A stretch of 64,000 nucleotides of DNA from Planococcus citri (lineage: Eukaryota; Arthropoda; Insecta; Hemiptera; Pseudococcidae): contig NC_088679.1 in assembly GCF_950023065.1 (NCBI RefSeq), forward strand, positions 68,882,001 through 68,946,000. Reading direction: 5' to 3'. Numbering within the stretch: the first letter of the stretch is position 1; each line of letters opens with the position of its first letter. Shown here in pieces: positions 57,441 to 64,000 of the stretch. The translations under genes were made by a program, and so were the position numbers. The notes beneath the pieces are model-generated. The model saw nothing but the letters and a program-made list of their open reading frames with translations, did not search any database and was not told where the DNA came from.

Positions 57441-59156
57441 CTAGAGTGGGTAGTAGTTTCCACCAGGAACCTGCCCCCCCTGAGGGGAGCGCCACTTGGC
57501 CTCCAGATTTTCTCTGGCCGCCACATTCAAAGCCGTGTGCTTTTGGGCACTCTTCAACATGTTGGCAGCCATGACGCTTTCAGCTTCTGGGCTAGAGACC
57601 CTGGCCATATCTTCATACGTTGATTGAACTCCATCTTCTGCTATCGTTATGTTACCAATGTTGAGTAAGTTTTTGGCACCCTGTGGTTTGTTTAGGGCTA
57701 TTGTTTTTCTGAGGTTGGATTGGGTATTAAAATAGCACTCCATCATGGATGGACTGCTCTTGTGGCGAATGGTGGTTTTTTGCTGTTGATTGGTTTCTAA
57801 CTCGTCTGTGTCGCTTTCACTCTGGCTCCCACTAGATGTGTCAAGCATTAGAGTTCTTTCGGCTTCAGTTATGTGAATTCTTTTCCTTTTGGGTGACGAT
57901 GTTGGCGTGTTGTTCCTGCTGCCACTATACCACTCTGGAAGAAATTTATCATTCCTGAGGTTGGCATGAGTGGCTAAGTTGGCTAGGGGTTGGATTTTGG
58001 ATGTTCTGACGCTATCAACAGGGGTTGACATGTCCTCTTGACGTGGTTGAGTTGCCTGACGGAAAGTTACATCAAGTAGGTGCCTTTCACTATAGATACT
58101 GCTTTCTGAACCAGAGTTGGTCACATCGCTGTCTCCCACCCGATGAATTGGTGAGAGATGGGGCGAATCTGCTTCATAGTTGATTGCCACTCCTGTCCAT
58201 CTGAGAAATTCTCTTTGTTTGAACAGGTCCGCTGTGAACTGTGTGATGTTATTAAGGTTGTTATCATTGATGACATATAGCTGGACATTGTGTTTAGCTC
58301 TTGCTTCTTGGACAATTGGATTCTGGCACTCAGTTGCAAGGTGGACAAAGGACTGGTATTTACCACATATGCACTTGTTGTTGTTGAGTATTTTAAAGCG
58401 GTGCAGGTAGGCTGAGAAGAAACCATGCTCTGTCAATGCTTGTGTAATGTAGAAGTTTGGTTTTAGGTCAATTTCCATTCGCTCTTTGACTGAGGGTAGC
58501 CACCCTTGGGTGTATCTTCCCTTGATGCTGTTGGTCCAGTTGTCTTGCCACTCTGCTATGACTGCTTCATCCAGTTTTTTACCAAGCTCCATGCGGGTGA
58601 GTTGTTGTTGGTTCATAAGGTAGATGTTTTTGTTTTTGTCGGAGTGTTGACTGACTAGCTGGATTTCTCCGAAGAGTTCCCTCAACGTTTCTGTTGGTGC
58701 TTGTCCCAAGTCAACCAAACGCCGTGTGGCTATTTTCTGAATTGAAAGTTTTAGTGGAGGCAGCCCAGCTAGCATGCAGCTTGCTGGGTATGATATGGTA
58801 GAGTATGCTGAGATGATTTTAATGTTGCAATATCTTTGGATCCTTTCCAGGATTGCAGTAGTGGTCTTTTTGTTTAAAGCTGGATGGGTGACTGCAGCAC
58901 CATAATAGAACAGGGAGTTTATTAGTCCCATCGTCATTATACGGCGTGCTTCATATCCATACCCAAAAGTTCGCCCAAATAATCGATTGAAGATGTTTAG
59001 TGAGATCAGTGCTCTCTTGTAAATCTTCCTATAATGAAGTGCAAACGATAAATTTTTGTCAAATGTGATGCCTAGGTATTTTAGCTCTTTTACTGGAGCC
59101 ACATCTTGCCCATTCAATACCGAGTAGGTATGATATGAGTAAAAACTAAAAATAGA
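57441..59156 (-). pseudogene. R1-like LINE ORF2, 3' part, open for about 570 codons
   Basis: This is the C-terminal half of a non-LTR retrotransposon polyprotein, 5'-truncated near 59156 just before the reverse transcriptase thumb. Numbering from 59117, the thumb motif is LKYLGITFDKNLSF (12-25). It is followed by RALISLNIFNRLFG (35-48) and a helical region with W190 and W194. Then come KGRYTQGWLPSV (199-210), TEHGFFSAYLHRF (229-241), and a zinc knuckle with C249, C251, H259 and C264 (CICGKYQSFVHLATEC). After the knuckle a further ~290 residues, polar and S/T-rich, run to the stop. That extension is longer than I expect for the family. No internal stop or frameshift is seen, so the insertion is probably recent. 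The frame is open to about 59156, upstream of the non-ATG position 59117. Endonuclease and palm are absent. Confidence 0.85.
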
Positions 59157-60254
59157 TTACATGGAGTGGGTGTTCTTAATTGTTATTCATATTTCCATAA
59201 AGTACTGCATGCGGGTTCTCTTTTTTTTCCTGGTTGGTTAATTCGCAATATTTCAAGCCAACAGTCTGCGGATGTTGTGTTTTTCAAAAAGTCTTTTAAT
59301 TGAACCAGAAAAATTAAATAATAAAATCAATACATTAAGTAGTGGCTAAGTAGGTGAAAAATGTTTATTTATCTTACTTACCTACACTTTAGATAATTTG
59401 GCTGCAGCTATTTCATCCATATTATTTATGAAGTCAACTTGAAGTCCGATGACCTGCTTGTTTACTTCGAACGCTAAGCTTTACATGTGCAAAGTATTCT
59501 CACCACGAGTTTTATCTATCTGTGAGAAGTTTTCTGATGAATACGCTTATAATAAAGTAGGGCAGGTCATCAAAATGATTTGTGATGGCAAAAGGGTCAA
59601 CTCACAAATAGCAAATATTTGTACATATATAAAATTTTAAATTAATTTAATGAAAAATGACCAAGCCTGATGACAAATATTATGTATTTGAAAATTTAAA
59701 ATATTTAACAAAAAGTAATCAAGCCTGTCAGTTGGTGATTAGCGGTAAAAGCAATTAAATTTAGAATTGTTAATACATAATAAATTAAACAGGTATAAAA
59801 TTGAATTACGCCTATCTAATAATGGTATTTTATCCAAACGTGTGAAGAAAACGCGCATTTGATCACTCGAGCGACTAGCGAGAGTGAATAAAGTAGTGTT
59901 TTATTCTACTAGTAGGATAAAAACTTTTAATCGAAAAACAATTAAATTATAATTTTTTTCATTAATTTGTTATTTATTGAATCTTGGGCTAATTGCCTAA
60001 AAACTAATGGTTTCATTACAAAAGAATAATTTTTAGAAGTTTTGATAGAATATTGCAGAGGAGTTTGTAACAGACAAATAAGAACTCAACACATGAACAC
60101 AACACACACATCTTGCTAACTCATTCGCTACAATTTGTTACATACACTCACCACAGGTATGTGGTGTCTCTCAGAATGAGTTAAAACACTGACTCGTATT
60201 ATTATGAACAAAAGTATGATTCAAAGTCATTTTGTTGTAACTTGAAAGTTAAAT
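59157..60254. other. Non-coding stretch
   Basis: AT-rich. A short imperfect palindrome lies near 59864-59887 (CACTCGAGCG...AGCGAGAGTG). A 63-codon plus-strand frame (59449-59640) has no motif. Confidence 0.35.
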
Positions 60255-60480
60255 CTAGGTCGATAAAGAAAAAATTGTTGAAAAGCACACAAAAATGCAA
60301 GAGTATAGGCTTTCATATATGTACTTCGTGGTATGATCATACAAACATTTTAACTGGAACGCTCCAGTAAAATCTATACCTACTCCCTGGAATGGTGGTA
60401 CAGGTGCTACTTGTTCATATTCAGACTGGTCTCTCACATAGAGGGCGCTAGTGACCCGTATGGGAAAAAACCATGGTTGA
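60255..60480 (-). pseudogene. BEL/Pao-type integrase remnant
   Basis: Minus-strand reading gives VAPVPPFQGVGIDFTGAF, QLK, then a short spacer and SLYSCIFVCFST. In BEL/Pao elements the integrase core has P-F-x-x-x-G-(V/I)-D-(Y/F)-x-G-P followed by C-x-x-(A/I)-(L/F)-(F/V)-x-(C/V)-F. The first catalytic aspartate here is the GAT at 60372-60374. The frame ends soon after, so the rest of the DDE core and the LTRs are missing. It belongs to an LTR retrotransposon and inserts DNA copies into the genome when intact. Confidence 0.7.
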
Positions 60481-61132
60481 CTATACAAAAAAACATAGTA
60501 TAGTCAACTATAGTATTTTCGCGACTGAGCATCTGTAATGAAATGAGGAAGTTCGAACGAAACTCATTTTAAACCGGGCACTCGAGCTTTCAAGTTTCAT
60601 CATAACATGATCGACGCAAGTTTAGAATTCTAGCCCCTTGAGTTCACAACTTCTCTACCTCGTGATGAACTTTCGATTTGTTATCATATCATGAACACGA
60701 TATCAAACAGGTATTGAAAAACGATCGATTTCGTACAAAATAAACACAAAGCTGTTAAAACACCGACAATGGAATGTCCATTGATAAATTGTGTATTTTC
60801 AGGCATTGTAAGGTGATAAAATTTCAAAAAAAAGAAATGTTTTTTTTGAAAATAATGCACCTGAGGAGCTCGATTCCTTGACCCTCGCATCATGCTGTGT
60901 ATGCAGCACGTTTATACCACCTACCTAACCCACTCGGTCATCTCGCTGCTTGTGAGAATAGGGTTTATTTGCGCATATATTCTATATTTTTATAGGTCTA
61001 AACTTATAAAATTTTCAACTTTTTAATTTTTTTTTTTTTTTGATGTTACAATGTATAGGTGTTTTTGAAAGTTGATAAACATTATTTTGAATTTTTGAAC
61101 AGCAATGATGAATAATTTTAGATGCATTAATA
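60481..61132. other. Non-coding stretch
   Basis: Contains CATAGTATAGTCAACTATAG near 60493, related to the minisatellite at 61987-62195. No gene is recognised. Confidence 0.35.
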
Positions 61133-61609
61133 CACTAGGCAACAATTGTTGACTTTTTTTTGTTTTCGGGTTGAAAATGGGCTTAATCGATAGTTTAGAC
61201 CCCAAAACAAAAAACAGAGTGGGATTTTTACATTTGAGTTTTTTCTGTGGTCAGGAGAGATGATCAAAGTTGCAAAAATGGCCATTTTGCCCTATTTCAT
61301 GAGTTTGTGGCGACATCAGTATTATGTTTCATGCGCTTGAATGTTCGAAAATCAAAAATCCGGTAAAGATGTTTACTTAAAAAAGTGCGTAGAATCCGAA
61401 TATGACCTTGTTTTTTTTTTTACCGTAATACTGATGTCGCCACAAACTTGTGAAATAGGGCAAAAACAGCCATTTTTGCAACTTTGATCATCTCTCCTGA
61501 CTACAAAAACAACTCAAATTGAAAAACCTCACTCTGTTTTTTGTTTTAGGGTCTAAACTATCGATTAAGCCCATTTTCAACCCGAAAACAAATATGCCGT
61601 TGCCTAGTG
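61133..61609. mobile_element. 477-bp foldback MITE flanked by TA
   Basis: Ends CACTAGGCAAC (61133) and GTTGCCTAGTG (61609) are inverted. TA lies immediately outside both (61131-61132 and 61610-61611). The arms pair over about 195 bp: GGGTTGAAAATGGGCTTAAT, CGATAGTTTAGACCC, TGATCAAAGTTGCAAAAATG and TTTGTGGCGACATCAGTATTA. The loop is about 90 bp. A TA target and no coding frame suggest a Tc1/mariner-related non-autonomous element. Confidence 0.9.
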
Positions 61610-61986
61610 TAAGTGATTTATTTTGGTATTGTGAATATTAGGCACTTGAAAAAAAACTAAGCTAAAATTTTGGTATAAAGAGTGATAATTTTTTAAAAAA
61701 TTTATTTCTTTTTTGCCAAAATACCCGATAAAAAGTTTTTTAATATTTTAATTTTCATCTTTAAATGTCTTTACACCTGCAGGTTTATGCTGCAAAGTCC
61801 TTTAAAAACCTACAAAAAAAAAAACGATCTGAATTTGGATACAAAATGTGTGTCAATTTTTTTCTCGCAAATTATGTCATAAATACTCATGTCCTCAAAT
61901 AAAAAACGTGTTTCTCTTTGGATTTAAAAAAAAAATGATTTTCACCCTAATTTTTATAAAATTTTCGCAAAATTCTTGTTTTATAG
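61610..61986. other. Short AT-rich spacer
   Basis: No gene or repeat is recognised. Confidence 0.35.
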
Positions 61987-62195
61987 GTAGTTACTATAGT
62001 TGACTATGAAAATTTTCATAGTTAGTATTGTTGACTATGAAAATTTTTGTGGTTACTATGTATAGCTGACTTTGAAAATTTTCATAGTCACTATAGTCGA
62101 CTACAACTTACTATGTTGACTACAAAAATGTTTCGTAGTAACTATAGTTCACTATGAAGATTTTCGTAGTTACTATAGTTGACTACAAAAATTAA
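61987..62195. repeat. Minisatellite, ~31-36-bp unit, 6-7 copies
   Basis: The unit is approximately GTAGTTACTATAGTTGACTA followed by TGAAAATTTTC. Copies start near 61987, 62021, 62052, 62088, 62138 and 62167, with substitutions and truncated versions. Each unit contains the quasi-palindrome TAGTTGACTA. Confidence 0.8.
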
Positions 62196-64000
62196 TGTTC
62201 AAATTGCAATGTCCTTTCGAACTGCGCAATCAGTTTTGATCAAAGTATCATAGCTTTGGAGGCATACACTGCCGAAGTGGAGTACCTAGAGACAATGTAA
62301 AAATAATTGAAGCCCCGCCCCACCCACCCCCTGAGAGGGCTGGGACCAAACTGATTGCAGGTTTCTTACTTATTGGGTGGGTACACATTGTAATTACAAA
62401 TTGAGCGAAATCGAAGGACATGACTCAAAAACATTGGTCGAATTGAGGTGGAATGACCCCGTATTTAAGTACTAAAGCCAGACTGAAAGCTGTTGTCGCT
62501 TTTTTTTTTTTTGGGATATAACTGAATAAATTTAGTCCAAATCGTTTGTAGATTTTTGGTTAAACTAGTGAAAATAGTGAAATCAATCGTTAGGGCCTTA
62601 GGGAGTGCTGGTTCAGTTTGAATAATTCCAAACAACTCTACTCTACATCATGCAATATCCAAATAATTCAACTCGCCTGATCCAACAAGTGGACACAGAA
62701 ACAGCCACAACGATGAGCCAGCGTACCTTACCCACGTAGTAATTCCAAACCAGCAAACAGCGCGAATAATAGAAACTCGATATGTTTTTTCAAACGTTTC
62801 ATCGTCGTCGGTTGTAAAGCTTTGGGAACTTAATACCCAATTTAAAAGACAAAACACGGTTTTCGCGTCTTTTGCACCATGCTCGTCGTATTTTCTTTTA
62901 AAAGCGAGTACCTCTATATTATTATGTACAAGAAAGACTATGCACATTTAGTAAGTACATTTTCGCCGTATGGATCTCCTCCAGCATTCCCTTACACATT
63001 GTCGGTCTCCTAAGTACGGACTGTTGTTGTTGTGTATTTATACGAGCATTATGACGTCCTCTCTTTCTCTTTATACAGTATAGTATAGTTGGTAGTCTTA
63101 CTAACGTAAGACAACGAAACGATGTAATACATATTTCACCGATGTTCAAGATGGCGAGAAAAACGCTCTTTATACTGGCGAACTTTCTCGCTAATGAATT
63201 TATTTTTCACGTCGTCTTCTTAGCTTTTTGTTGCCCGGTTGCTAATGAAACAATCCTTTCGAAAAGATACGATTATGTTTGTAAGTTTTATACGAGATGT
63301 GCTTAATTTCGCTCTCGCTCTCGCCTGGCCCGTCTCGTCTGATTTAACGCGAAAGGCGCAATTTCAAATACCTCTAAAGGGGTTCGAAATTCAATCCTTC
63401 GTAAAATTATCCCATCACCTACCTCCCCCCCTCCCTCCCATCTTGCTCAGCATTGATGAAATTTTATATATTTTATATATTATCTTATTATTTTTTATAA
63501 ACTGCTATATTTTTATAAGCTTTGGAGGGTTTTTTTCGGCACCTTTTTTTATAATTCCTCTTGAAAGCGTACACTGTACCTCGTAAAAGAGTTGAGAGCG
63601 ATGGAACGATATATGTATGTAGTCGATAGTTGATTAAAATCTGTCACAACTGGGGCATACGCGAACACCGCAACAAGGTAGAAGGCGATTCGCTATAGGT
63701 ATTTTCATTCATTGTTAAATCATTTGCTCGAAAAGGTACGAGTCAGTACGTACGTAGGTATCGGTACGTCGACGCGGTATTAAAAATAAATTCGCGTAAA
63801 TTTGCATTACAAAGCTTTCGCGTCTACATATAAAAGCCACAAAACGTAGGTAATTCCAACCTCGCTATGTGCCAGGATTAGAAAATAAGGGATGGGTAAA
63901 GAGGAAGAGGGTTCTCTGCGGACCCGTATCCTACTATGCACGATGCGAATGTGAGTACCTATACGTCTACGTATACGTATGTATTCTCGGTACGTAATTC
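62196..64000. other. Apparently single-copy non-coding DNA
   Basis: No repeat or gene is recognised. Minus-strand frames at 62648-62947 and 62922-63149 have mixed composition but no motif. CG content rises toward the right edge (63600-64000), which might lie near a promoter or first exon outside the window. Confidence 0.35.

Noticed and set aside
1..64000. CRISPR array, operon or bacterial origin
   Set aside because: Tandem repeats here have long units without spacer structure, and transposon families and putative introns point to an animal nuclear genome.

Overview
The window reads as nuclear DNA of an animal, most likely an insect and probably a sap-feeding hemipteran such as a mealybug or scale insect. 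That placement is inferred from the AT-rich, homopolymer-rich sequence, the animal-type transposon families (R1-like and RTE-like LINEs, BEL/Pao and other LTR pieces, hAT and IS630/Tc1-like DNA transposons, many foldback MITEs), and one insect TRPA-like channel fragment. There are no bacterial-style operons. I found no convincing intact host gene, no tRNA or rRNA and no CRISPR array. Most of what can be named is mobile DNA in various stages of decay.

Layout. 0-7.8 kb: AT-rich sequence with small direct and inverted repeats, an unrecognised decayed coding remnant (3.8-4.4 kb) and a TIR element (4.7-5.4 kb). 7.85-9.5 kb: an R1-like LINE 3' fragment that appears to sit inside a second repeat, whose uninterrupted copy lies at 11.16-11.42 kb. 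11.8-13.2 kb: hAT and Gag remnants. 13.4-15.3 kb (minus strand): two exons and a frameshift of a TRPA-like cation channel, the only good host-gene candidate. 15.67-16.14 kb: a probable solo LTR. 16.9-19.3 kb: more hAT debris. 19.5-19.8 kb: a tentative two-exon gene end. 21.7-28.7 kb: a 975-bp TIR element, an 1.8-kb inverted repeat and a tandem array of about 600-bp units. 29.3 kb: a MITE. 30.1 kb: another hAT end. 31.5-34.4 kb: a 5'-truncated RTE-type LINE with a 652-codon open RT frame, inserted into the catalytic domain of a DDE transposase. 34.6-35.7 kb: a second large inverted repeat. 38.1-39.7 kb: degenerate A/T-rich repeat. 41.7-48.7 kb: a segmental duplication, one copy split by a 1.16-kb TIR element. 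45.6-54.7 kb: five copies of one repeat unit, one split by a LINE tail with an 11-bp target duplication. 51.2-52.2 kb: a foldback element with CpG-rich arms. 52.8-53.7 kb: tandem duplications. 53.7-55.9 kb: hAT fragments. 57.4-59.2 kb: a well-preserved R1-like LINE C-terminal ORF. 60.3-62.2 kb: a BEL/Pao integrase remnant, a TA-flanked MITE and a minisatellite.

How the parts relate. The transposon genes do not form working sets: every one is truncated, stopped, frameshifted or interrupted. The main biology visible is layered transposition (nested insertions that give relative ages), local amplification of repeats, and an unusual density of long inverted repeats that could be transcribed into hairpin RNA. 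Splice sites and family assignments come from reading the sequence by eye, without database searches.
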